This document shows, piece after piece, positions 48,960-58,697 of a stretch of DNA of 64,000 nucleotides. Below the pieces are notes generated by a model. The model was not told the origin of the DNA. It saw nothing but the letters and a program-made list of their open reading frames with translations, and ran no database searches. Position numbers and translations under genes: made by a program. Position 1 is the first letter of the stretch; every line of letters begins with the position of its first letter. Source of the DNA: Massilia aurea (lineage in GTDB: Bacteria > Pseudomonadota > Gammaproteobacteria > Burkholderiales > Burkholderiaceae_D); contig NZ_JANUGZ010000003.1 in assembly GCF_024753205.1 (NCBI RefSeq), positions 558,001-622,000 on the forward strand. Direction: 5' to 3'.

Positions 48960-51350
48960 ATGCGCACACCTGCACTCACCCTCTTTGCGGCCTCGTTCGC
49001 GGCCTCGCTGGCATCGATCGCACTGCCGGCAGCAGCAGCACCGACACCCATCACCCTCGACCAGGCCATGAGCCATCCCGACTGGATCGGCACGCCGGTG
49101 GAAGACGCCTGGTTCAGCTGGGACAGCAAGCAGGTGTACTACAAGCAGAAGCGCACCGGCTCGCCGCTGCGCGACACGTTCCAGGCCGGCGCGAACGCCG
49201 GCAAGGCGCAGATGGTGAGCGACGCCGACCTGCCAAAGATCGACAGCGCCGACGTGGTCTATAACCGCAACAACACGCGCATGCTGGTCATCCGCAACAA
49301 CGACCTGTTCGAGCGCGACCTGAAATCGGGCCAGCTGGTGCAGGTCACGCGTGGCGCGACCCGCATCGGCAACGCACAGTACGCGGCCGACGAGCGCTCG
49401 GTGCAGTACCGCATCGGCACCGACTGGTATGTGTGGGACCGCGTCACCCGGGTTACCGGCCCGGCCGCACTGCCGCGCGCGGCGAAGGATCCGAACGCGC
49501 CGGAAGACGACGCCTACCGCGCGACCGAGCTGCGCCTGATCGAGCACCTCAAGCGCCAGAAGGATGACCGCGACGCGCTGCGCGCCCGCAACGACGAACT
49601 GCGCCGGGTCGATGCCTCGATGGCGCCAACGCCCGTCTACCTGGGCGACAAGGTCACGCTGGAGGCCAGTTCGCTGTCGCCGGATGGACGCTGGCTGCTG
49701 GTCGTCACTGCCGCCAAGAGCGCCGACAAGGGCCGCGTGGGCAAGATGCCGCGCTACGTGAACGAATCGGGCTACGAAGAGACCGAAGACGTGCGCACGC
49801 GCGTGGGTCGCAATATGCCGCCCGCGCATTCGCTGAAACTGGTCGACCTGCGCACGAATACCATCAAGGACATCGGCTTCGACACCCTGCCCGGCATCAC
49901 CGTCGATCCGCTGGCTGCGCTGCGCGCCGCCGCCAAGAAGGATCCACTCAAGGGCAACCGGCCAGTCGTCGTCTCGGGTGGCCGCAACGCGATCGACTGG
50001 AGCAGCAACGGCGCCAACGTCGCCGTGATGCTGCGCTCAGTCGACAACAAGGACCGCTGGATCGCCAGCGTCGACCTGCGTGACGCCAGGCTCAAACCCC
50101 TGAACCGCGTCACCGACGGCGCCTGGGTCAATTACGACAATGCCGAATTCGGCTGGCTGCCGGACAACCGCACGCTGTGGTACCTGTCGGAAGAATCGGG
50201 CTACTCGCACCTGTACACGCTCGATAGCATGGGAGCAGCCGCGCCACGCGCGCTGACCTCGGGTAAATGGGAAGCCAGCGACGTGCGCTGGAGCGCGGAT
50301 GGCAGCACCGCCTACATGCTGTGCAACCACGAAGCGCCGGGCGACTACGAAGTCTGCGCCGTGAGCGCCAAGGGTGGCGCGGTGCGCGAAGTGACGAAGC
50401 TCGACGGCGTCGAACGCTTCAACCTGTCGCCGGACCAGAACAAGCTGCTGGTGCACTGGTCGTCGAGCTACACGCCAATCCAGATCGCGACCGTGCCCGT
50501 CTCGGGCGGCGCCGCCACCAAACTGACCGACACCCGCACGCCCGACTTCAAGGCGCGCGAGTGGATCGAGCCGCAATACGTGGCCGTGCCATCGAGCGCC
50601 GGCGGCGATCCGGTGCACGCCAAGCTGTATCGCCCTGCCCAACTGGAAGCCGGCAAGACCTATCCGGTCGTGATGTTCGTGCACGGCGCCGGCTACCTGC
50701 AAAACGTCAGCAAGCGTTATCCGGTCTACTTCCGCGAGCAGATGTTCCACAACCTGCTGGTGCAGCAGGGGTACATCGTGCTGGACATGGATTACCGCGC
50801 CTCGAAAGGCTATGGCGCCAAATGGCGCACCGCGATCTACCGCCAGATGGGCCATCCGGAACTGGACGACTACCTCGACGGCGTGAAGTACCTGGTCGGC
50901 CAGCAGCAGGGCGACGCCAGCAATATCGGCGTGTATGGCGGCAGCTACGGCGGCTTCATGACCTTCATGGCCCTGATGCGCGCACCAGACGTGTTCAAGG
51001 CCGGCGCCGCGCTGCGCCCCGTCACCGACTGGACCAGCTACAACCACGAGTACACGGCCAACATCCTCAACACGCCGGACATCGACCCGGAAGCGTACAA
51101 GAAATCGTCGCCGATCGAGTACGCGCAGAACCTGAAAGGCCACCTGCTGATCTCGCACGGCATGATCGACGATAACGTGCTGTATCAGGACTCGGTGCGC
51201 ATGGCGCAGCGCCTGATCGAGATGAAGAAGGACCACTGGGAGATGGCGAGCTACCCGCTCGAACGCCACGGCTACGTGCAGCCCGAAGCTTGGTACGACC
51301 AGTACCGCCGGATCTATCAGCTGTTCGAGCGCTCGCTCAAGCAGAAGTAA
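48960..51350 (+). CDS. Secreted S9-family prolyl oligopeptidase/DPP-IV-like peptidase
   Basis: 796 residues from MRTPALTLFAASFAASL; the signal peptide is cleaved around residue 23 (AAAAPTP). An N-terminal beta-propeller occupies residues about 60-530, then an alpha/beta hydrolase catalytic domain. GVYGGSYGGFMTF carries the nucleophilic Ser (GxSxGG), SHGMIDDNVLYQDS the Asp and ERHGYVQPEAW the His. It removes dipeptides or cuts small peptides, probably in the periplasm. Monocistronic. Confidence 0.93.
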   Translation: MRTPALTLFAASFAASLASIALPAAAAPTPITLDQAMSHPDWIGTPVEDAWFSWDSKQVYYKQKRTGSPLRDTFQAGANAGKAQMVSDADLPKIDSADVVYNRNNTRMLVIRNNDLFERDLKSGQLVQVTRGATRIGNAQYAADERSVQYRIGTDWYVWDRVTRVTGPAALPRAAKDPNAPEDDAYRATELRLIEHLKRQKDDRDALRARNDELRRVDASMAPTPVYLGDKVTLEASSLSPDGRWLLVVTAAKSADKGRVGKMPRYVNESGYEETEDVRTRVGRNMPPAHSLKLVDLRTNTIKDIGFDTLPGITVDPLAALRAAAKKDPLKGNRPVVVSGGRNAIDWSSNGANVAVMLRSVDNKDRWIASVDLRDARLKPLNRVTDGAWVNYDNAEFGWLPDNRTLWYLSEESGYSHLYTLDSMGAAAPRALTSGKWEASDVRWSADGSTAYMLCNHEAPGDYEVCAVSAKGGAVREVTKLDGVERFNLSPDQNKLLVHWSSSYTPIQIATVPVSGGAATKLTDTRTPDFKAREWIEPQYVAVPSSAGGDPVHAKLYRPAQLEAGKTYPVVMFVHGAGYLQNVSKRYPVYFREQMFHNLLVQQGYIVLDMDYRASKGYGAKWRTAIYRQMGHPELDDYLDGVKYLVGQQQGDASNIGVYGGSYGGFMTFMALMRAPDVFKAGAALRPVTDWTSYNHEYTANILNTPDIDPEAYKKSSPIEYAQNLKGHLLISHGMIDDNVLYQDSVRMAQRLIEMKKDHWEMASYPLERHGYVQPEAWYDQYRRIYQLFERSLKQK

Positions 51351-51471
51351 TCCCGCGCCGGCAGTCGTTGCGCATATCCTTTTTGCATAGGCATTACAGG
51401 ATGTAAGCGCGATTGCCGGCGGCGCGCGGCTGGTGCACCTTATGACAACAATCACCTCATGAGGTCCTGCC

Positions 51472-53178
51472 ATGCCACGCTCGCGCGCCGCCGCCCTGCC
51501 CGCCTTGTCCCTCATTGCCGCTACCCTTCTGCTGGCCGCTTGCAGCGCGCCCCAGCAACTGCAAGCGGATAATGCCATAGCGCCGCCGCCGCCGCCGGCG
51601 CCCGGGAAGCGGGTCGAGGTGACGGGCAGCGCGATCTCCCCGTATTCGGGCTACACCCGCGTGCCGCCGACGACCTTACAGCGTAGCGTCGCGACGATGC
51701 CTTATCCGATGCCTTACCCGTCCCCGAGCTACGCACCCGGCGCCGAGCGCTTCCCCGACGCCCAGGCCAACCGCGCGGTGCTGGTCGAAGAGCAACCAGT
51801 GTCCACCTTCAGCAGCGATGTCGACACCGCGTCGTATGCGTACGTGCGGCGCCAGCTGAGCGCCGGGCGGATGCCGCCACCGGCCGCCGTGCGGGTCGAG
51901 GAAATGGTGAACTACTTCCCCTATGCCTATGCCGCACCTGGCAAAGCCAGCCAGCCATTCGCGCTGACCACGGGCCTGATGCCCAGCCCGTGGAATGCGG
52001 ACAACCAGCTGCTGCACGTGGCCGTGCGCGGCTACGATCTGCAGCGCGCCGAGCGGCCGCCGATGAACATCGTGCTGCTGGTCGACGTGTCCGGCTCGAT
52101 GGCCCCGCAGGACCGCCTGCCGCTGCTCAAGCAGGGCTTTCGCCTGTTCGCACAGGGCTTGCGCGAACAGGACCGGGTGGCGATCGTCACCTACGCCAAT
52201 GGCACGACGGTTGCGCTCGAACCAACCACGGGCAGTGACAAGCAGAAGATCATCGACGCCATCGATGCGCTGCAGGCAGCCGGCGGTACGGCCGGCCGCG
52301 ATGGCCTGGAGCGCGCCTACGCGATGGCCCAACGCCACTTCGATACGAAAGCCGTCAACCGCGTCATCCTGGCCACCGACGGCGACTTCAATATCGGCGT
52401 GAGGGACCCGCGCCAGCTCGAAACCTTCATCGCCGACAAGCGCAAGAGCGGCGTCTACCTGTCGATTTTCGGCGTTGGCGACGGCAACCTGAACGACGCG
52501 CTGATCCAGCGCCTGACGCAGTCAGGCAATGGCAATGCCGCCTATATCGACTCGCTGCTGGAAGCGCGCAAGGCGCTGCAAGCTGAACTTGGCTCGACCA
52601 TGTTCCCGATCGCGAACGACGTCAAGATGCAGGTCGAGTTCAACCCGGCGCGCGTGGCGGCCTACCGCCTGATCGGCTACGAGACGCGCATGCTGGCGCG
52701 CCAGGACTTCAAGGACGACAAGGTCGATGCGGGCGACATGGGCGCCGGCCACACGGTCACCGCGATCTACGAGATCACGCCGGCGGCGGGTGCTGCCAAA
52801 CTGGTGGACCCGCTGCGCTACGGCGCCGGCAAGAAAGCCGCACCTGGGGGCAAGAATGACGAGCTGGCGTTCGTGCGGGTGCGCTACAAGCTGCCGGGCG
52901 AGAACACAAGCCGCCTGGCCGAGCAGCCGGTGCGCCAGGCGACGGCACGCGCCACGCTGGCCGCCGCGCCGGCCGACCAGCGCTTCGCGGTGGCCGTGGC
53001 CGCGTTTGGCCAGCGCCTGCGCGGCGAGCCGCAGGTGAGCGACTACAGCTATGCCGACATCGCCACGCTGGCGAACGACGCACGGGGCGCCGACGCTGAC
53101 GGCTATCGCGCCGAGTTCGTGAAGCTCGTGCGGATGGCGGAATCGCTGGGCCAGGCCGCGACAACCGGGCGGCCTTGA
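51472..53178 (+). CDS. vWA-domain lipoprotein (YfbK-like, vWF_A/DUF3520)
   Basis: 568 residues. Signal peptide with lipobox LLAACS, so a lipoprotein. The vWF-associated N-terminal region (PVSTFSSDVDTASYAYVRRQL) precedes the vWA domain with MIDAS sequence LLVDVSGSMAPQDR and ATDGDFNIG. The C-terminal DUF3520-type region follows (FAVAVAAFGQRLRGEPQVSDYSY). Homologues are annotated as Ca-activated-chloride-channel-like and have no proven function. Pro-rich linker after the lipobox. Convergent with the M20 gene. Confidence 0.9.
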   Translation: MPRSRAAALPALSLIAATLLLAACSAPQQLQADNAIAPPPPPAPGKRVEVTGSAISPYSGYTRVPPTTLQRSVATMPYPMPYPSPSYAPGAERFPDAQANRAVLVEEQPVSTFSSDVDTASYAYVRRQLSAGRMPPPAAVRVEEMVNYFPYAYAAPGKASQPFALTTGLMPSPWNADNQLLHVAVRGYDLQRAERPPMNIVLLVDVSGSMAPQDRLPLLKQGFRLFAQGLREQDRVAIVTYANGTTVALEPTTGSDKQKIIDAIDALQAAGGTAGRDGLERAYAMAQRHFDTKAVNRVILATDGDFNIGVRDPRQLETFIADKRKSGVYLSIFGVGDGNLNDALIQRLTQSGNGNAAYIDSLLEARKALQAELGSTMFPIANDVKMQVEFNPARVAAYRLIGYETRMLARQDFKDDKVDAGDMGAGHTVTAIYEITPAAGAAKLVDPLRYGAGKKAAPGGKNDELAFVRVRYKLPGENTSRLAEQPVRQATARATLAAAPADQRFAVAVAAFGQRLRGEPQVSDYSYADIATLANDARGADADGYRAEFVKLVRMAESLGQAATTGRP

Positions 53179-53182
53179 CCGT

Positions 53183-54418
53183 TTACGGCGCACCCAGCAT
53201 ATCCAGCAGCGTCAGCGCCACCACCTTGGTGGCGCGGCGCAAGTCTTCCAGCGCCAGCCGCTCGTCGGCCTTCTTCGCATTGGCCTCCGTGACCGTGCGC
53301 GGCCCGGCGCCATACAGCACGGCCGGAATACCGCGCTCGCCATACAGGCGCGCATCCGCATACAGCGGCGTGCCGACAGCGGGAATCGCCTCGCCCAGCA
53401 CGGCGTGTGCGTTGCGGCGCAGGCTCTCGACCAGCGGCTGCGCGCCGGGTAGCGGCCGCAGCGCCTGCGACAGCAGCAGGCGCCGGATCTCGAGCCGGAT
53501 GCCGGGCATGCCGGCCACTGCGTCGTTGATCAGTGCGCGCACCTGCGCTTCGACCGCAACCGGGTCTTCTTCGGGAATCATGCGCCGGTCGAGCTTCAAC
53601 ACCACCTTGCCCGGCACCACGTTGGTATTCGTGCCGCCGTCGATGCGCCCGACGAGCATCGTCGGCGAATCGATACCGGGCACGCCCGACTTGATGGTCT
53701 TGAGCCGTGGCAGGTCGCCGTAGATCGCATTCAATACCCGCGTGGCTGCCTGCAGCGCATCGACCGCTGTGTCGGGCATCGCGCCGTGGCCGGCCTTGCC
53801 GTGCACCGTCACTTCCAGCTGCAGGCAGGCGTTGTGCGCGGTGATGATGCTGTAGCCAAAACCGGCGGCGATCACGTAGTCGGGCTGCGTCAACTCCTGT
53901 TCGAGCAACCAGCCCGGCCCCAGCAGGCCGCCGAATTCTTCGTCATACGTAAAGTGCAGCTCGACGCCGCCACGCAGCGGCGCGCCCAGGGCTTCGAGCG
54001 CGCGCACCGCGAATACATAGGTGGCAAAGTCGCTTTTCGATACCGCTGCCGCGCGCCCGTACAGGTAGCCATCTTCGATGACGGCGCCATACGGTGGATG
54101 GGTCCAGCCTTCGCCCGGCGGCACCACGTCGCCATGCGCATTGAGCGCCAGTGTCGGCCCGTCTGCGCCATACGGCCGGCGCACGATCAGGTTCGTGATG
54201 CTTTCCAGGCCGTAGTCGACGACCTGCTGCGCTGGCACCGCGTGCCGCTCGACCGGCCAGCCGGCGCCCTCCAGCATGTCGGCCACGGCCTGGGCGTGTG
54301 GCGCGTTGTTGCCCGGCGGCGTATCGGTGGGAATCCGCACGACGGCCTGCAGGAAGCCCACTTCGTCATCGAAGTGCGCGTCGATCCAGTCGGTCAGGCG
54401 TGTCTGCAATGCGTTCAT
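53183..54418 (-). CDS. M20-family metallopeptidase/deacylase
   Basis: 411 residues from MNALQTRLTDWIDAHF. LNAHGDVVPPGEGWTHPPY (first metal His/Asp), HFTYDEEFGGLLG (catalytic/metal Glu pair) and a dimerisation domain (TVHGKAGHGAMPDTAVDALQ) are typical of ArgE/DapE/ACY1 proteins. Its ATG overlaps the puuD stop by four bases, so it is co-translated with urate hydroxylase. Since the locus is for purine use, an amidohydrolase role on ureido or acyl intermediates is possible but unproven. Confidence 0.88.
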   Translation of the reverse strand: MNALQTRLTDWIDAHFDDEVGFLQAVVRIPTDTPPGNNAPHAQAVADMLEGAGWPVERHAVPAQQVVDYGLESITNLIVRRPYGADGPTLALNAHGDVVPPGEGWTHPPYGAVIEDGYLYGRAAAVSKSDFATYVFAVRALEALGAPLRGGVELHFTYDEEFGGLLGPGWLLEQELTQPDYVIAAGFGYSIITAHNACLQLEVTVHGKAGHGAMPDTAVDALQAATRVLNAIYGDLPRLKTIKSGVPGIDSPTMLVGRIDGGTNTNVVPGKVVLKLDRRMIPEEDPVAVEAQVRALINDAVAGMPGIRLEIRRLLLSQALRPLPGAQPLVESLRRNAHAVLGEAIPAVGTPLYADARLYGERGIPAVLYGAGPRTVTEANAKKADERLALEDLRRATKVVALTLLDMLGAP

Positions 54419-55659
54419 GGTGTGTTTCCTGTGTTGGCGCCGGCCTCGAACCAGGCCTTGACCACGGCGCGTTCGGCATCGGTCATGTGCGTCAGATTCG
54501 CCAGTGGCATGGCCCTGGTCTGGACTGTCTGCTGGTAGATGCGCGCGGCGTTCTGGCCGATCTGTTCGGGCGTTTCGAGCATGACGCCCAGCGGCGCGAC
54601 CGCAAAGCCGGGCTGCGTCGGTTGCGCCGCATGGCACGAGACGCAGCGCGCGCCAATGATCGCGCGGACCTCGGCAAAGCGTGCGGCGTCGGCCGCAGCG
54701 GTAGTGACCACCGGATCGACGCGCACCGGCCGGGCTGGCGCCAGCAGCACGCCAAGTCCCAGCAGCAGCGCGGCGCCCGCCACAGGGTACCGCCATTCGA
54801 TGCGGCCCTTGTGGCGCAGATTGAAGAAGTGGCGGATCAACACGCCGGCCAGCATGATCACGCCCAGCACCGCCCACGCATGCGGGTGGTTGTAAGTCAT
54901 CGCGTAGTGGTTGCTGATCATGATGAACAGCACCGGCAGCGTGAAGTAATTATTGTGGACGCTGCGCTGCTTGGCCCTGATGCCGTGGACCGGATCGGGC
55001 TTCTGCCCCGCCAGCATGGCATTGACCATCTTGCGCTGGCCGGGAATGATCAGCATCGCCACGTTTGCCACCATGATCGTGCCGATCATCGCGCCCACGT
55101 GCAGATACGCCGCGCGGCCGCTGAGCAGGTGCGTGAGCACCCAGCTGCTGCCCACCAAAAACAGGAAGATCGTCGCGCCAAACGCCAACGGGCGCTGCAC
55201 CAGCGGTGAGCGGCACAGCAGGTCGTAGACGATCCAGCCCACGACCAGGCTGCCGATGCCGATACCGATCGCCTGCCCGCTCGACAGATCGGCCACGCTG
55301 CGGTCGATCATCATCGCTTTCGCATTCATGTAATACACGATGCTCAGGAGCGCAAAGCCCGACAGCCAGGTGGAATAAGCTTCCCACTTGAACCAGTGCA
55401 GCTCCTTCGGCAATTCAGCGGGCGCCACCAGGTATTTTTGCGGATTGTAGAAGCCACCGCCGTGCACGGCCCACAGCTCGCCGGCGACACCCTTGCGCTC
55501 GAGGTCCGAACCGGGCTCCGGCGGCTTGATCGTGTTGTCGAGCCAGACGAAGTAAAACGATGCGCCGATCCAGGCGATGCCGGTGATGATGTGCAGCCAG
55601 CGCACCAGCAGATTGAGCCATTCGAGAACGTAGGGGGCCAGGTATCCGGGGTCAAACAT
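54415..55659 (-). CDS. puuD: Membrane urate hydroxylase PuuD with cytochrome c domain
   Basis: 414 residues, about eight membrane spans (WLNLLVRWLHIITGIAWIGASFYFVWLD at the N-terminus) followed by a C-terminal cytochrome c domain with CVSCH. This architecture defines PuuD, the electron-transport-linked urate oxidase that makes 5-hydroxyisourate. It is divergent from a LysR gene and upstream of the M20 gene. The downstream UraD activity lies 1.2 kb away on the other strand. Confidence 0.93.
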   Translation of the reverse strand: MFDPGYLAPYVLEWLNLLVRWLHIITGIAWIGASFYFVWLDNTIKPPEPGSDLERKGVAGELWAVHGGGFYNPQKYLVAPAELPKELHWFKWEAYSTWLSGFALLSIVYYMNAKAMMIDRSVADLSSGQAIGIGIGSLVVGWIVYDLLCRSPLVQRPLAFGATIFLFLVGSSWVLTHLLSGRAAYLHVGAMIGTIMVANVAMLIIPGQRKMVNAMLAGQKPDPVHGIRAKQRSVHNNYFTLPVLFIMISNHYAMTYNHPHAWAVLGVIMLAGVLIRHFFNLRHKGRIEWRYPVAGAALLLGLGVLLAPARPVRVDPVVTTAAADAARFAEVRAIIGARCVSCHAAQPTQPGFAVAPLGVMLETPEQIGQNAARIYQQTVQTRAMPLANLTHMTDAERAVVKAWFEAGANTGNTP

Positions 55660-55774
55660 GGGCGTCCTTCAGGGTCGCAGATTCAAGGGAACATACGCGA
55701 GCGCGCCAGTGCAACCATGGCGACAGACGGCTTGACGATACGCTGATTTCCATTTCTGCAACAACAAAATCGGC

Positions 55775-55803
55775 GTATATTCGACATATCCGACTCGATA
55801 TAC
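55775..55803. promoter_or_regulatory. Likely LysR operator in the puuD/LysR divergent region
   Basis: Inverted repeat GTATAT-N17-ATATAC (with inner CGA/TCG) centred about 35 bases before the LysR start. The AT-rich T-N-A type dyad, its position between divergent genes and the adjacent LysR gene fit an autoregulatory and puuD-activating site. Confidence 0.6.
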
Positions 55804-55821
55804 AACGAAGATTTCACGGCC

Positions 55822-56760
55822 ATGTCCAGCCTGCCCCGCAACCTCGACCTGCACCTGATCCGCATCCTCTACCTGCTGCTGGTGGAGAAAAACGTCTCAC
55901 GCGTGGCGCTCAAGCTGAACCAGCCGCAGCCCTCGATTTCGGCCTCGCTGCGCAAGCTGCGCGAGTTGACGGGCGATCCGATTCTCGTGCGCGGCGCACG
56001 CGGCATGGTGCCGACGCAGCACGGCGAAGGTCTGCTCAAGCCCGCCAAGCGCATTCTGGACGAAGCCGAGAGCCTGTTCGTGCGCAAGGCACCGTTCCAG
56101 CCCGAAGACGCCGCGCGTACCTTCCACATCGCCGCGCCGGATTACCTCGATGCGCGCTTCCTGCCCAATGTGGTAGCGCTGCTGCGCCGCGGCTCGCCCG
56201 GCAGCAAGGTCGTGATCCACGCACTGGGGCCGGGTCAGGATTATCTGCGCATGCTCTCCGACGGCGACATGGACCTGGTGATCGCCAACTGGGACGAACC
56301 GCCGGCGCACCTGCACATCTCGAAGCTGTTCGAAGACCCGATCATCTGCACGATGCGCGCCGACAGCCCGTACGCGCGGCGCACGGCGCCGGACGCGATG
56401 ACGCTCGAGGATTATCTCGACCTGCCCCACGTCGCCCCGACCCAGATGCTGCCCGGGTACCACGGCGTGATCGACGCGCATCTCGAGCGCCTCGGCCTGC
56501 AGCGCCGCGTGGCGGTGGAGTCGCCCTACTTCGGCGTGATTCCGTACATGCTCACGCAAAGTGACCTGGTCCTGACCACCGGCCGCCAGTTCATCCGCGC
56601 CTTTGAGAAGACGCTGCCGTTGAAAAGCTTCACGGTGCCAGTGAAGTTTCCGCCGATGCGCTTTTACCAGTTGTGGCACCAGCGCGTGCACCAGTCGACC
56701 GAGCACAAATGGCTGCGCGACCAGGTCAGCAGCGCCGCGCGCGCCCTGGTGCAGGCCTAG
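55822..56760 (+). CDS. LysR-type regulator of purine catabolism
   Basis: 312 residues. Helix-turn-helix at residues 22-60 (NVSRVALKLNQPQPSISASLRKLRELTG), then VRGARGMVPTQHGEGLLKPAKR and a LysR co-inducer domain (GPGQDYLRMLSDGDMDLVIANW). NodD-like subgroup features. Divergent from puuD with a shared operator, and directly upstream of the UraD-AllC fusion. The inducer is presumably a purine intermediate; that is inference from position. Confidence 0.87.
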   Translation: MSSLPRNLDLHLIRILYLLLVEKNVSRVALKLNQPQPSISASLRKLRELTGDPILVRGARGMVPTQHGEGLLKPAKRILDEAESLFVRKAPFQPEDAARTFHIAAPDYLDARFLPNVVALLRRGSPGSKVVIHALGPGQDYLRMLSDGDMDLVIANWDEPPAHLHISKLFEDPIICTMRADSPYARRTAPDAMTLEDYLDLPHVAPTQMLPGYHGVIDAHLERLGLQRRVAVESPYFGVIPYMLTQSDLVLTTGRQFIRAFEKTLPLKSFTVPVKFPPMRFYQLWHQRVHQSTEHKWLRDQVSSAARALVQA

Positions 56761-56856
56761 ACTATATGCGCCGGCTGCTGGCAGCCATCCGCGGGGCGAT
56801 ATGGGCGCCCCCACCGCCAGCCCGTATGATCGACCGCCTGACACCATGGAGCGCAC

Positions 56857-58614
56857 ATGACCACGATCGCGACGCTGAACGCATGCGAGGCCGCCGGCTT
56901 TGTCGAGGCCCTGCGCGGCATCTACGAACACTCGCCGTGGATCGCGGCGCGCGCAGCGCAGGCCCGCCCGTTCGCCAGCCTGGCCGCGCTCAAGCGCGCC
57001 TTGCAGTCGGTGGTGGACGCGGCCAGTATCGACGAACAACTGGCGCTGCTGCGCGCCCACCCGGAACTGGCCGGCAAGGCCGCGATCGCCGGCGCCCTGA
57101 CCGCCGAATCCACGAGCGAGCAAGCCAGTTCGGGACTGGACCGGTGCACGCCGCACGAATACGCGCAGCTGCATGCGCTCAATGCCGACTACAACGGCCG
57201 CTTCGGCTTTCCGTTCATCCTCGCGGTCAAGGGCCCGACCGGCCAGGGCCTGTCGCGCCAGGCCATCATCGCCACCTTCGAGCGGCGCATCGGCAACGCG
57301 CGCGGCGACGAGCTGCGCGAAGCGCTGCGCCAGGTACACCGGATCGCGGAGATCCGGCTGAATGCGCTGCTGGGCGTGACGCCGTCGCTTGGCGCGCGCG
57401 TGATGGACTGGTGCGAAACGCTGGGCGCCATCAGCGACGTTGAGACGAACCTGACCTGCGCCTACATGACGCCGGCCCACCAGCGCACCGCCGCGTGCAT
57501 CGCCGGCTGGATGCGCGAGGCCGGCATGACGGTCCACATCGACGCGGTGGGCAATGTCGTCGGCCGCTACGCCGCTGCGCAGCCGGGCGCAAAAACGCTG
57601 GCGACCGGCTCGCACTACGACACCGTGCGCGATGGCGGCAAGTACGACGGGCGCCTGGGCATCCTGCTGCCGATCGCCGTCGTCGCCGACCTGCACGCGC
57701 GCGGCCAGCGCCTGCCGTACGACCTGGAGGTGATCGCGTTTGCCGAAGAAGAAGGCGTGCGGTATCAAAGCACGTTCCTGGGCAGCAGCGCGGTTGCGGG
57801 CAGCTTCGACATGGGGTTGCTGACCGCTGTCGACAGCGACGGCGTCACGCTGGGCGACGCGCTGGCGCAGGCTGGCCACCACCATTCTGAGATAGCTGGC
57901 ATCGCACGCGATCCTGCGCTGCTGCTCGGCTTTGTCGAAGTCCACATCGAGCAAGGCCCGGTGCTGCTCGAACGTGGCCTGCCGCTGGGCGTGGTGAACG
58001 CGATTGCCGGCAGCTCGCGCTACATCGTCGAACTGCGCGGCGTGGCCAGCCACGCCGGCACCACGCCGATGGGCATGCGGCGCGATGCGGCCGCCGCCGC
58101 CGCCGAGATCGTGCTGCTGGTGGAAGCGCGCTGCCACCAGGGCGCAGCGCTGGTCGGGACGGTCGGCCAGCTCGAGGTGCCGGGTGGCTCAGTCAACGTG
58201 ATCCCCGGCGCCTGCCGCCTGTCGCTCGACATCCGCGCCGCCGACGATGCGGTGCGCCTGGCCGCAGTGGCCGATATCCTGGCCGGCATCAGCACCATCT
58301 GCGCCGCGCGCGGCATCGGCGAACGACTGGTCAAGCTGCTGGAGATTGACGCCGTACCATGCGCGCCGCGTCTGATGACGCAGCTGGGGGCCGCGGTGGA
58401 ACGGGCCGGCCTGCCCCATTTCGACCTGCCATCCGGTGCCGGCCACGACGCGATGCGCATGGCTGAGTTGACTGACGTGGCGATGCTGTTCGTCCGCTGC
58501 GGCAACGGCGGGATCAGCCACAATCCGCTCGAGACGATGACGGCCGATGATGCCGATATCGCGGGGCGGGTGCTGCTGGACTTCCTGGAACAGGTCAGCA
58601 ACACGCACGGGTAA
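56857..58614 (+). CDS. Bifunctional OHCU decarboxylase-allantoate amidohydrolase (UraD-AllC fusion)
   Basis: 585 residues. Residues 1-170 are UraD: SPWIAARAAQARPF, LLRAHPELAGKAAI, and RFGFPFILAVKG. Residues about 190-585 are M20-type AllC: ATGSHYDTVRDGGKYDGRLG (metal His/Asp), AEEEGVRYQSTFLGS (catalytic Glu), HIEQGPVLLERG and SGAGHDAMRMAE. It couples formation of S-allantoin with cleavage of allantoate; the step between (allantoinase) is not in the window, nor is 5-hydroxyisourate hydrolase. No frameshift separates the two parts. Confidence 0.92.
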   Translation: MTTIATLNACEAAGFVEALRGIYEHSPWIAARAAQARPFASLAALKRALQSVVDAASIDEQLALLRAHPELAGKAAIAGALTAESTSEQASSGLDRCTPHEYAQLHALNADYNGRFGFPFILAVKGPTGQGLSRQAIIATFERRIGNARGDELREALRQVHRIAEIRLNALLGVTPSLGARVMDWCETLGAISDVETNLTCAYMTPAHQRTAACIAGWMREAGMTVHIDAVGNVVGRYAAAQPGAKTLATGSHYDTVRDGGKYDGRLGILLPIAVVADLHARGQRLPYDLEVIAFAEEEGVRYQSTFLGSSAVAGSFDMGLLTAVDSDGVTLGDALAQAGHHHSEIAGIARDPALLLGFVEVHIEQGPVLLERGLPLGVVNAIAGSSRYIVELRGVASHAGTTPMGMRRDAAAAAAEIVLLVEARCHQGAALVGTVGQLEVPGGSVNVIPGACRLSLDIRAADDAVRLAAVADILAGISTICAARGIGERLVKLLEIDAVPCAPRLMTQLGAAVERAGLPHFDLPSGAGHDAMRMAELTDVAMLFVRCGNGGISHNPLETMTADDADIAGRVLLDFLEQVSNTHG

Positions 58615-58697
58615 GAACGTTCCAACAGCGATGAACTTGCCTCGCATGAATGCGCGTTTGCTCCTATTTTTTGAATCGTCACATCCGTCAGGATTAC

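Noticed and set aside
55897-58137. 746-codon open frame antisense to the LysR and UraD-AllC genes
   Set aside because: It spans two known genes and its translation is His/Arg/Ala-rich filler without a domain.
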